From positions 1,000,127-1,064,126 of the forward strand of contig JAJAGP010000019.1 of assembly GCA_025084515.1 (NCBI GenBank): DNA of 64,000 bases. Direction: 5' to 3'. Under the pieces are notes generated by a model. That model ran no database searches. It was not told the origin of the DNA and saw nothing but the letters and a program-made list of their open reading frames with translations. Of the stretch, positions 13,295 to 25,200 are shown one piece after another. Every line of letters begins with the position of its first letter. Positions within the stretch are counted from its first letter, which is position 1. The position numbers and the translations under genes are program-made. The stretch comes from Ancistrus triradiatus (Eukaryota; Chordata; Actinopteri; Siluriformes; Loricariidae).

Positions 13295-16200
13295 TTCCCC
13301 CCATCAAGCTTGAAAGAAAACAATCCCCCTGGGGGGATCCAGCGAGATCAGCAGCAAAACAAACCAAGAAAATTTGCCAACCAGGCCCCCCCTCTTTCAA
13401 AAACAACCTTAGTAAAGCCCCGTTAAAAAAAACCCTACTTAAACCCTACGGATCAGAAAAAAAGACCCCTGGAAAGAACCAACCGGCAACCAAACGATTG
13501 AAGAAGAAAAAAGCCAGGGTTTTTTTTTTTTCATTAACACCTGTTCCCCCCCCCCCCCCCCCCCCCCCCCCTCATGAAGAATTCTTTTAAAAGATCCGCT
13601 GGCCCGATAAGAAATCAGCAATTTGTAAGAATTGTGGGGGGGGGGCAAAACGAACAAAAGGCCCAAACGCCCCCCCCCTGTTTTTTGGACCAAGAACATC
13701 CCTTCCAAGAGACCGCCTGGGGGCCCCGAGTTGGATTTGGGGGCCCACACCCTCCCCCCCGCCCAAACCTAAAAATCCAAAACAATCAACCAAAACAAAT
13801 CCCCCTCACCTGGGAACCCCCCCAAAAAGGAAAGAGGAAAAGAGAGGAACGGCCTAAAGGGAAATTACCTGGGCGCCCGAGAACCTGGGAAAAAATGCAA
13901 AAGACGCAAAGCAGAATGGGGGCAAGACCCCGTGGGAACAGCTTTGTGGAGAAGAAAACCTCAAACCCAGAAACCGTTGATTCCCCTTGGGGGAAAAAAA
14001 AAAAGCCCTTGGGGTGGGCGGCCTTTAAAAAACAAAAAATGTCCCCCAGACGGGGAAAACCCCCCGGAAGAACAAAAAGGCCCCGTGAAAAAGTGAAAGT
14101 TGAAAAGTTTGGAAAGGAAAAGTAAAAAAGTTTTGCCTTGAAAAAAAAAATGGTAGGTTGGTGGGGGTTTGTGAAAAAAAGCCGAGACCTGGATGCAGAC
14201 GCAAAGCAGATGGGCAAGACGTGGGGACAGCTGGAGAGACTCACCCAGAACCGTGATGCCTGGAGAGAGCTGGTTGGCGGCCTATGTCCCAGACGGGACC
14301 ACAGGCGGAAGTGAAGTGAAGTGAAGGAAGTAAAAGAGTTGCTTGATGGTAGGTTGTGAACCAGATGAGGCCACAGAATTCTGAGTACTTTGTAGTGGAG
14401 CAATGGAGCATGAAGACAGACCAACAAGAAAACATTGCAGAAGCTTAGCCTGGAAATAATGAAAGCCTGTATGAGGAGCTGAGGAGCTTTTTTGGTCAGA
14501 AATGTTCATCTGGTGTTGTGCAGAAGAAATCCACAAGATCTAGTGGTTGCTGTAATGTAGTTAGAAAAATTGAGGTTGTTGATCAAACTCACACCAAGAT
14601 TCTTGCCTCGTGGGCTGGATGGACGAAAACACCATCTGTCCAGCATGAGAGCATTCTTTGCCGGGAGGTAGATTGACCTTCAGGAAGAGTTGTCAGAAAC
14701 GCAGTCAGATACCTGTTTTGAGACTTTGAGATGGATGAAGGTGAATGATAACTGAAGTTGGTGTCATGGGGTATAAACACTGAGCCAAGGGACTTTGTGT
14801 ACCGGGCGAATAAGAGAAAAACCAATAACCCTGAAGATTGGTGATGAACTCTCTTCTAAGGTGTTAAAAGGGAACCTCACCATGCTACCTGGTAGGATTG
14901 ATCTTGTAAGTATGAGGAGAACCAGGAAAGTGCATGGCCCCCAGTGGCATGTGCATAAAAGTTAGCAAGAGTGAATGAAAGGAGGGAGACATCTATATTT
15001 GGACAAGTTAGCTGGGTTGAGAGGTAGAGTGGTGCTTGAAAGTTTGTGAACTCTTTAGAATGTTCTTTATTTCTCCATAAATATGACCTAAAACATCATC
15101 AGATTTTTACAAAAGTCCTAAAAGTAGATAAATAGAACCCAGTTAAACAAATGGGACAAAACTGTTGATCAGTCCTGCACACCAGCTTGGAGGAATTTTA
15201 GCCCATTCCTCCGTACAAAACAGCTTCAACTCTTGGATGTTGGTGGGTTTCCTCACATTAACTACTCGCTTCAGGTCCTTCCACAACATTTTGATTGGAT
15301 TAAGGTCAGAACTTTGACTTGGCCATTCCAAAACATTAACTTTATTCTTTTTTAACCATTGTTTGGTAGAACGGCTTGTGTGCTTAGGCTCGTTGTCTTG
15401 CTGCATGACCCACCTTCTCTTGAGATTCAGTTCATGGACAGATGTCCTGACATTTTCCTTTAGAATTCTCTGATATGATTCAGAATTCATTGTTTCATCA
15501 ATGATTACAAGCCATCCTGGCCCAGATGCAGCAAAACAGGCCCAATCCATGATACTACCACCACCATGTTTCACAGATGGGATAAGGTTCTTATGCTGGA
15601 ATGCAGTGTTTTCCTTTCTCCAAACATAACGATTTTCTTTTAAACCAAACAGTTCTATTTTGGTCTCATCCGTCCACAAAACATTCTTTCAATAGCCTTA
15701 TGGCTTGTTCATGAATATGTGTGAGTCAAGTCAAAAGAGTCGAGATGGTGGATGGCCATGGACATGATATCATCAGCAAGGAGGTGGAGGTCACCCAGTA
15801 GACCCTCAAGCCATTCGGAAGAAATTAGCTGAGAAGAGAATCAAGCCCATTTTTAGAGTTGCCAAGTTAACCAGGGGGTCGATACGTCAGGATGATGTGG
15901 TGACTGAGCACTGAAACAGCATGAAATTCTAAAGAGAAAATGTGAATTTCAATCAAGAAATGCAGCAATATGCAGTCTGCCAGCCTGACCAGACATTCCA
16001 GGAGTATGGGAGAATGAGACAGTGGAAGGCAGGGTGTCAGTTCTTTTCTGAGGTAATTCAAGTCTCTTTGAGAGCCAAGACGTGAAGGGATAATCTAGTG
16101 GCATAAGGAATGAAGTCAGCTTTGTGTACAGCTCACTGACAGTTCCACAGTGTCAAAACTAGGTGGACATACAAGATGGGTGAGGTCACATTTACGCAAG

Positions 16201-19200
16201 GAGTGACGTTTGTTATGGGAAGTAGTAAGAACAGGGATCCAGAAACACATAGTTAGTTGGTGAAGTAGGTCAGAAATAACATGCATGCATGTGTAGAGTG
16301 CTGAGCTGTCCTTTCTTGTACTTCCTTGTTGGACTCCCACAGGTAGACTCCCTGTGTAACTAATTCTTTGGGCAGAGAGGCAGCTGCTGTGACAGGCTAA
16401 CCTTCAGAAATACTTTACAAGTGATTAGCAAATTAGCCACTAACCCCAGTATATTTATGCTAAAGCTCATTAGCAGGTCAATGAATTATCGAGCCTTTAC
16501 TTTATCCAGGATGATCTGTGTCAAGGGAAGAATGAACGGGGCCATTTATCGTGAGATTTTAAGCCAATGAAGGAGTGGCTCCGTAAAAAGCATTTCAAGG
16601 TCCTGGAGTGGCCTAGCCAGTCTCCAGACCTCAACCCCATAGAAAATTTGTGGAGGGAGTTGAAAGTCCATGTTGTCCAGCGACAGCCCCAAAACATCAC
16701 TGCTCTAGAGGAGATCTGCATGGAGGAATGGGCCAAAATACCAGCTACAGTGTGTGCAAACCTGGTGAAGACTTACAGGAAATGTTTGACCTCTGTCATT
16801 GCCAACAAAGGTTATGTTACAAAGTATTGAGTTGAACTTTTGTTATTGACCAAATACTTATTTTCCACCATAATTTATAGTTAAATTCTTAAAAAATCCT
16901 ACAATGTGATTTCCTGGATTTTTTTTTCTCATTTTGTCTCTCATAGTTGAAGTGTACCTGTGATGAAAATTACAAACTTGCACAATCAATTGCTGACTAA
17001 ATACATTTTTGCCCCACTGTAGTTAGTTACTTTCTACCTTTGCATTTAAAGCATTACCAGGACTGGAATTTTAGTTTGAGTCTTAATTTGGATCATTATG
17101 TTCTTAATGATTTGTCATGTAGTAGCCAAACATAAAATAGTCAATAAAAATGCAATAACCTTAGTGTTATGTAGTTAACATTAGCATAGCTTACAGGTTG
17201 TGAAGATTTATCTATGCTTCCAAATTTTTTTTAATCTAATTATTTTAATATCTAACTGTCTTTTAACTAGAATTATCAATCCAAGAAGAGCTAACTATTT
17301 AAAAATTTTTATTTTTTTTGTGTTCTGAGCTGTGCTTTATGCTGAACATCAGTGATGCTGTGAGGAAATTTTATAACATTGGTGAAAAGGCCATTTTTCA
17401 ATGCTTGTGTTGCTAATATACATTTCCCTTGGCTGTCATTGGATCTCACAGTCCATATAACAGCCTTATTGAATTTTATATTAAGTTTCCTTAGTTCAAA
17501 TATCTGCTTTATGTGACTAAGGTCAATTTTGTAATCCTAGGTGTTCAAGCGGAGATATTTTTACCTGTCTCAGCTACCTGATGGTTCCTACATTCTTAAC
17601 TCCTACAAGGATGAGAAGAACTACAAAGAGTCCAAAGGCTCCATCTATTTGGATTCCTGTATAGATGTGGTTCCGGTAAATCCTCTAAGTGTATTTAACA
17701 TGTGATAGTCTATATAGGCTTCTTTTTTTGTTTAGATGTAAATCAAAGACTATGCTTTTGGTAAGATATCGGGTTTATAGAATGTAGGATTAGGTGGGTG
17801 GTTAGGATTTTGTTCAGACTGAGCATTTAAATGGAAAGATTGTTTAGGATTTTTACCTTTGTTGACATTGAGCCACCACAGACTGATTAAAGTCCACTTT
17901 ATACTGTACGATAAATCATAAAATAATTATTTCGTCATGAGTTAAGATCGACAGTATTAGAACACATAATGTGACATGCTAGTCGGTGGCCGATTTAGTG
18001 CTACTGCAACCAAAGGCAACCGACAACAAAGTTCTGATTAAAATCTCAGAACGTAATTGCTGCTATGAGGCTCTTCTAAAATCCACCAATAGGAGGAGCG
18101 CAGTGGATGATGCAGAACCTGAAGTATGGCTACAAATGAAGTAGAGGCAAAGGTGAAATGGAAAAAAATGTCGGATTTGAATAAAGATCAGTTTGTGAAA
18201 TTGTAACATCAGAGAGATGCCTTATTGTTGCTTCATCAGAGCTATGACGGCCAAAAACAATATAACATGAAAAGAAAGAGGAGATGATTTAAAACTTCCA
18301 GGGAATTAGCGAGTACTGCTTTGACACATCAAGTATACAGTTTTACCTTCATGACAATGTGAAATTATTTATTGCCTCCCAGTTTGACTATACAAACAGC
18401 ATGTAGTGCTTCACTACTCACAGGTCTGTTGTTATAAAATCTCATCCTATAAGCAGCCATGGAGACTACATGATATCCCACAGTGTGTCATAGAATGTCC
18501 TTCAGATTTTATAGGAAACATCTCATATATAACCCAAAATCAGAAGCATGGTATGGAAATGGTATGGAAAATGCAAAAAAAAAAAAAGTGTGTCTTACAT
18601 TTACTTCGACTTTTATTTCACTTCCGACAGCATGAACTCAATATATTTCATGTTTTTTCTAGTCAACTTCATTTCATTTAAGCAATAATACATGAGAGGG
18701 AGTGCTTTAAGGTGAGATATTGGCACGGGTGTGCTGTGTTTGTAGGCACGAGGCCGCAGGCTGCGATGTATTATTGCGATTATACCACAGTTCTGTTATC
18801 GCCATTTATTGTTAGATTTTAGATAAAGAGGACAGAAAAATGATTTGTTTATCAGCCTTCCGCGAGGTAAAATAGTTCCATTCTATCGTTACCCCGCGGC
18901 TAAGCCCTACTAGCCCTACTATAAAGTTGAGGAACAGAATTACCCATAACTGTTTATTATACAGACAATAAACACAAATATATCGATTGGTAAGTGTTAA
19001 TTTATAAAAGAAAGTTTAAAGTTTAAAAAGAAAGTTTATTTACATGCGGCAAATAAAATGGTTCAGGTATTTGAAGGCAGGCTGTTACTAAGATCCACTG
19101 TTCTACCGACTGAAGCAAATCAGAGTGAGATCTCGGTGTTATAACTAAAGTTTAGGATCCCGTTTCATTAGCAATTATAAATTTGTATGATGAAGCTCTT

Positions 19201-22200
19201 AATGTTAATCTTATCAGTCAGAAATGTAACAGCAGACTAATAGAGCATCAGCAGCTTCTCTGTATTAAGAGCTGGACTTACAGATAACAGACCTGTCAGA
19301 TCAGTGAACCTCCGATCAGCCGAGGATGGTGTTTAATGAAAGACGCCGAGTTTACCTCCAGCAAACGACGTCTGTGTGAGTGATGAAGCTGATTCAGTTC
19401 ATTTTTGTTGATGGGACTAAAACTGATCTTCAGTCGAGCTGTTAATCCATTAAGAGCCTGGGACGTTTGAAGTAAAGGGCTGACTTTGCTTTGCTTTTCC
19501 AGAGTTTCCAAATCCTAAAGGTGGTAAACCTTCCAAATTTAAATCATTTTCAAAACCAATATATTTTGTGAACTTCGGCAGTGTTTTACTTGTATCATTA
19601 TAACTTGGCTGATTTTTAGGGCGGGTGTCGTTGCTAGGTTACGTGTGTAGCCGCGGAGTAATACTTATAGAGCTTCTGTTAGAGTGCCGTTATCGTCAAT
19701 AATGTCACAGGAAAAACATCTCTCAGCCAATCAGATTGTGGGGTCGGAACTAACTGTGGTATAATTGTTAACAAACATCCATTCCTGCATTTCAGGCCTG
19801 CATCACATTCCAAAAAGTTGGGATAGTAAAGCGTTTACCACTTTGTAACGTTGCCATTCCCTCTCACAACACCCAAAAGACAGATATCTTGGTGTGCATG
19901 AGCACGGGGTTGTTGTCGCATTTTCTTTTCAAAATTCTCCACACATTCTTTATTGGGGACTGCAGGCAGTCCAGTCCAGTACCAATACCCTCTTCTGCCA
20001 CAACCGTGGGTGATCATGATTACGTTGAGATCACTTGTATGAACTCACATTATTATTTCATTTTTTTGTCTCATTTAGTAGCCCTAAATACCAACTTTTG
20101 TTTTGGAATGTATTGAAAGGCTGAAAAGCAGGAATGGATAGTTTATTAACAAATGAAATGAACTTGACCTGAAAAAACATGAAATATCTTGTTCATACAG
20201 TCTGCAATGAAATAAAACTCAAAGTAAATGCAAGTCACACTGTCTTTCTTTAAGTGGCATTTTCCATACTGTCCCAGCTTTTTTTGATTTGGGGTTGTAG
20301 TGTGACTTGTAATAATCATATAAAATTGCTGAAATCGCACAATGTAAAACTGTAAAAATGTAGATTTTTATTGGGATGCTTTTGCAGTTTTTTTTTTTTT
20401 GCACACTGATTGCACTAAAAGTATCTGATTGTAGAGGAGAAATCCTGAGTACTCAGTTATGTTTATAAGATATAAAAAACGTAAAATTATTTGCACCCAT
20501 TTTGTAGTGTCCTAAAATGCGGCGAAATTGCTTTGAGCTGAAGATGCAGGAGCGCGACAGTCATTACCTGGCAGCAGATAGTGAGGCTGAGATGGAGGAG
20601 TGGGTGAGCACCCTGAAGCTGACTCTACAGAGTGCCTTAGAAGACAGAAGGAATGGAACTGACTCCTCAGACTGCGCTTTAGGTGAGCTTTATCTTTACC
20701 TCTTTCTTCCTGCATTTACACTATTGATGATATGTACAGTACTGTGCAAAAGTCTTAGGCCACCATTAGACCTGTTGTTTTAGCAATGGACCCAAAAATT
20801 TCAAACTTGGATTCGTCACTCATGATACTCTTTCCACTAATCTTTATAACAATCTTTGTGAGCTTTAGCATTTCTTAGCAATTTCACCCTGTTCCCCTTC
20901 CAATAAAAGTGGTGTCTTGGTTGCTACCCTTCCAAAAAGATCATTGCTGATCAAGCTTGTTCAGACGTTACAAAGGTCAACTTGGCATCTCGATGAAAAT
21001 TCCAAATTCTGGTATTGCTCAAGTGTAAGGGGAGATCACACTAAATACTTGCCAATGTAACCTACAGAATGTGTTTTTTCCCAGTTTTTTAACACTGCGT
21101 AAAATTTCCTCTATTTTCTGGTTGTATTCTAATAAAGAGACCATCACTAAAACAATGGTATGTCTAATCTAATTTACATTTACAGCATTTAGCAGATGCC
21201 CTTATCCAGAACATACAGTTGATACAGTCTTACAATCCAAGCAATTGTGGATTAAGGGTCTGGCTCAAGGACCAGAGATGGGATTAGAACCCTGGACCTT
21301 TTGGTACATAGTCCAGTACCTTAACCACTAGGCTACCACAGTCCTGCTACCACATAATCTAATGGTGCAGTAAGACTTTTGCCCGGTACTGTATTTACAC
21401 TTTCTGTATCCCTTGGTGAAACATTACCCACCTTTTTGGAAATGGCACAAACTGTATAGTTTCTAGAGACTGGCTGTGATTTGTTTCGCCAGTAAATTTG
21501 AATAAGGAACACTGACTATTCACCAGTATATAACAATTTTGGCAACATGAGGTATAATGTGCTGTAGTTGCTACCATTGTGAACCTAGGGTAAGAATTTG
21601 AGCTTGATGCTGTGATGTGAACGTTGTTTCTCAGTTATATCATTTATTGTAATCCAAGTTATTCTGGTTTCTTACTTTTAACAGATTTTGGCTTGTATTT
21701 AGTTGTTGGTTTAAGTTTTTATCACGACATTTCACCTGTTAAGACAACTTTTAACTTGGCACACGGTTCTTTTGCATTGCACTAATAACGATACATTGGA
21801 AGGTTCTATAAAGAAGGGAAACTCAGAATGAAGGATGCAAGCACACATTAAATTGGAATTTACACCTTGTGTAATAGCTTTTGGTTGCTTTGACTGGTTA
21901 TATAATGGTCTAACGTTGGCTGCCACTATGACTACATAGTAACAAATAGCATCATTGCAATATTATTATTATTTTATTTATATAGCATAAAATGTCACAA
22001 AATCCTGAGGCCGAGGACATAAATACAAGGTGTTTAATGAAACGGAAGTGGTTATATTTTGGGGTGTGACATTAAGACTTCTCCTCTGTCTGGTTAATTT
22101 AGTGTTGAGCTTTTAAATGCTAAATTTAAACATGACCTCATCAGAAGCAAATCTATAAACAAATACTCATTTACATTATGCACATATACAGTTACAACAG

Positions 22201-25200
22201 AGCCAATGCTGCATTACATTATGTTGAATTAATGAAGACAAAATTATCACCACATTTTAAATATGATTCATTTATCTATAATACAGTGGTACCTCGGGTC
22301 TTGACCACCTCGGAACTTGTAGAATTCGGGTCTCTATGCATTTTGACTAGAACAAATTGTTTTGTTGTTTGCTCGGTTCTCTGCTCACTTGCTTAAACTT
22401 GTTTGAGTTGACTCGTTTTAGACGAAACTCGATTCAGTAGAGTGATTCAGTGATTCAGATTCACAGTAGCTCTCACTCAGTGCAGATCTCTGGTGTTTCT
22501 TGCGTCTTTCTGTTATTTTTACATCTATACTACAGTATTCTTAGTGGAAGTAAGTCCCCATGGGTCTTACAAAGGTTAGTAATGACAGCAAGCCGAAAGG
22601 AAATCAGGAACTGAAGCCTCTTGGCTTTCACGTTGCAGATAGCATTAGCAACTATGCTAGCGCCTTGAGTTCACCAATTTTCAACACTTTATTATAAAAT
22701 AAGTTTTGTGTTAATGAGTTTGGCCAACTGTAGGTTAATGTAAAGTGTTAATGTAAGTGTTAATGTTTAATATGTTCAGCTGTGATACAGTATAGGCTAT
22801 ATTAAACTCATCGCTTCAGGATACATACTTATGATGGATTTGCCTGGTACTCGTCATTTTCGGTTCTTGATAAGCCTTCTGGAACAAATAAACAACGAGA
22901 AGGTACCACTGTACATAGAATACTGAGGGTGTTCTGCTAGTCTTTACTAATTAATCAAGTGGACATTATTAAATAGTTCACGAGCAATACACAAGCAATA
23001 CTATTTTACATATCACAATTAACTCAAGTAAAGCCCAGTATGGCTCAAGAATGTTTAGCAAACAGCGTTATATGTATTGCCAGTTCTTTATAGTTGAGCT
23101 TCTTATTTATGTCTTTGATACATTTAGTAACTTTTACTTCCCTTCCCAAGTTTCGTACCTCATTTTCTCTAGAGGAAGTTTAAGAGCAATGGTATTAACG
23201 CTTCCTGTGTCAGAACTCTCACAGCCATTGCACAATGCATTGTTGAGTGTAGCGCTCTTGTCTGTGCATGTGTTATTCTTTTCCATATAAGTTTGGCCTT
23301 TCATTAGGCCAGACACCATCCCACTCTTCTGGCCCTCTGCGTAAATATTTTCTCATGTGCTGGCAGATTGGTACTGAGCCATGGAGAAATGCTGTCATTC
23401 TGTGGGAGTTTTGTTGGACAGAGCTCAAGCTGCTTCCATTCACACAGAGCAGTTAGGGGACTGAGAATAATGCATAGCATACGCTGAAGAACCTGGCACT
23501 TAATGGTTTAAATGCTTATCAAGCAGATCTGGTTTTGGCATTGTTCATTTTATTAGTTTGTTTTTCAATGAATCTTATGCAGCACATTATAATTAAAGTT
23601 ATTTGCATGCTTTGTAATTATTATATACTTACAAATACCTATTGCAGTTTTGCCATTGCCCAGCCATAGCCATTTTACATCTTTCTACTTTCATTTTAAT
23701 CACTTTTCTAGTTGTTCCTGTTCTTTGAATACCATCAGCAAGCCCACATTTCAAGTTTTTAACTCATTCCTGGGGAATTTTGATTGTCTGAAATGTGTTT
23801 GTTGCACTTGCTTTAAGACGAGACCAGAATCAAATGAATCAGTGAATCAAATCTCACTGTAGTATCGGGCTGTTCGATCGTAACACTCAAACAGCTCACA
23901 GTGGACAGCGCAATGCAGCATGCAAATTATGCTTTGAAGCTCCAGACAAAGACCTGATAGGTATGCGTTAAAAAAAGATATGATGGAAATCTGTTGCTCA
24001 CTGGACAAATGTCAGACACAACAGTGCAGTTTTTACACACTGTGTTCCCTCACTGTGCACTAGACACATCTACCATATGGCAACACCTTGCAGATGTAAA
24101 GTCAGATTGCTGGTGGCTGGACATTTTTGGTTGTACAGAGAAAAGGGGACTAATAAAGTATGTAGAGAAACAGATAAACTATAGTCCGTAATTGTCTGGA
24201 ACTGATAAATGCCTGGAACTACAGACTGAAACTGATAAAATGGACACTGAGTATACAAACAGGGAGGTGTACGTAATAAAGTAATCAGTGAGTGTATAAC
24301 CTCATACAATATACCTTAGGCATTTGCCAGAGATCAGAACTTTGAAGCCTCATAACTGGGGTATTTCGGTTTCGAGCATGAACTGGCCTTTAAAAATGAA
24401 AGTCAACTTTTAAATCAGGTTTTAATGTCATTTGTTTTAGGTGTAGAGCATCATATATATATACATATATACATAACCATATTCCATTGTGGAGCTACAG
24501 TGACCGTAGCCAGCTACACAAAGAGGCTTTTTAATAAGTCACTCTGTGTAATGGGAAGTAGGTCAGCAGCCATAAATGGGTTCAGGTGAGACATTAAGAG
24601 CTGACTGATAAACTTAACCAGCAGTACAAAACTCTATCCCTCTCTCTCACTCACGTTTATCATTACTTCTTGCTTACTGGACTGGAGTTTCATTTTACTT
24701 GGATTTACAATGTCGTAACTCTTGACAATCACAGTCCTGGTCGACTAATTGTGAGGTTAATCATTACTCACTGTTGATGCTATGCTTTGGTGTGGCCACA
24801 GCTAGATGCTATTTTTGAATGTGATTGTGCTTTGTAGTTTATTATCTATTTAAATGCAAAATACAAATGTTGACTCTGTCAAGACTTATCACTAGTAAAT
24901 GTGGCCTTGACATAATTAAAGTCAGGTTTAGCTCGACATCAGTTGATTTCTTCATTCATTTTGATCAATAACCCATCACTTGTCATTCTTGTCCCTACAT
25001 GGAACTGCTCTTCACCCTGATAGAACTGTAAGGAATTATTGTTTTCATTGGACACCATCGTGCAGATAAACGCATCATCAAGTATTGTCTCCACACTGTT
25101 TTTCACATTCATTATGATTGTGCTTTACTAGGCAACTTGTGTCATATGCCAAACCCCCTTGACCATGAAACACATACTAACTGAATACGCCCAATATACG

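Larger units (their letters stand above)
10649..14323 (+). mobile_element. RTE-like non-LTR retrotransposon, middle corrupted
   Basis: Starts with a GC-rich 5' leader and encodes an apurinic-type endonuclease. It ends with the family C-terminus and a GAAGT-rich short-repeat tail. Flanked by an imperfect target duplication, aaggaagtgaaaa (10636-10648) and aaggaagtaaaa (14324-14335). The reverse transcriptase should lie between about 11930 and 14180, but that stretch is unreadable and probably an assembly artefact. The element is inserted opposite to and inside an older LINE. Confidence 0.75.

Noticed and set aside
12197..14125. Several 100-213 residue frames on both strands
   Set aside because: They fall in the homopolymer-inflated segment and do not continue the LINE frame.
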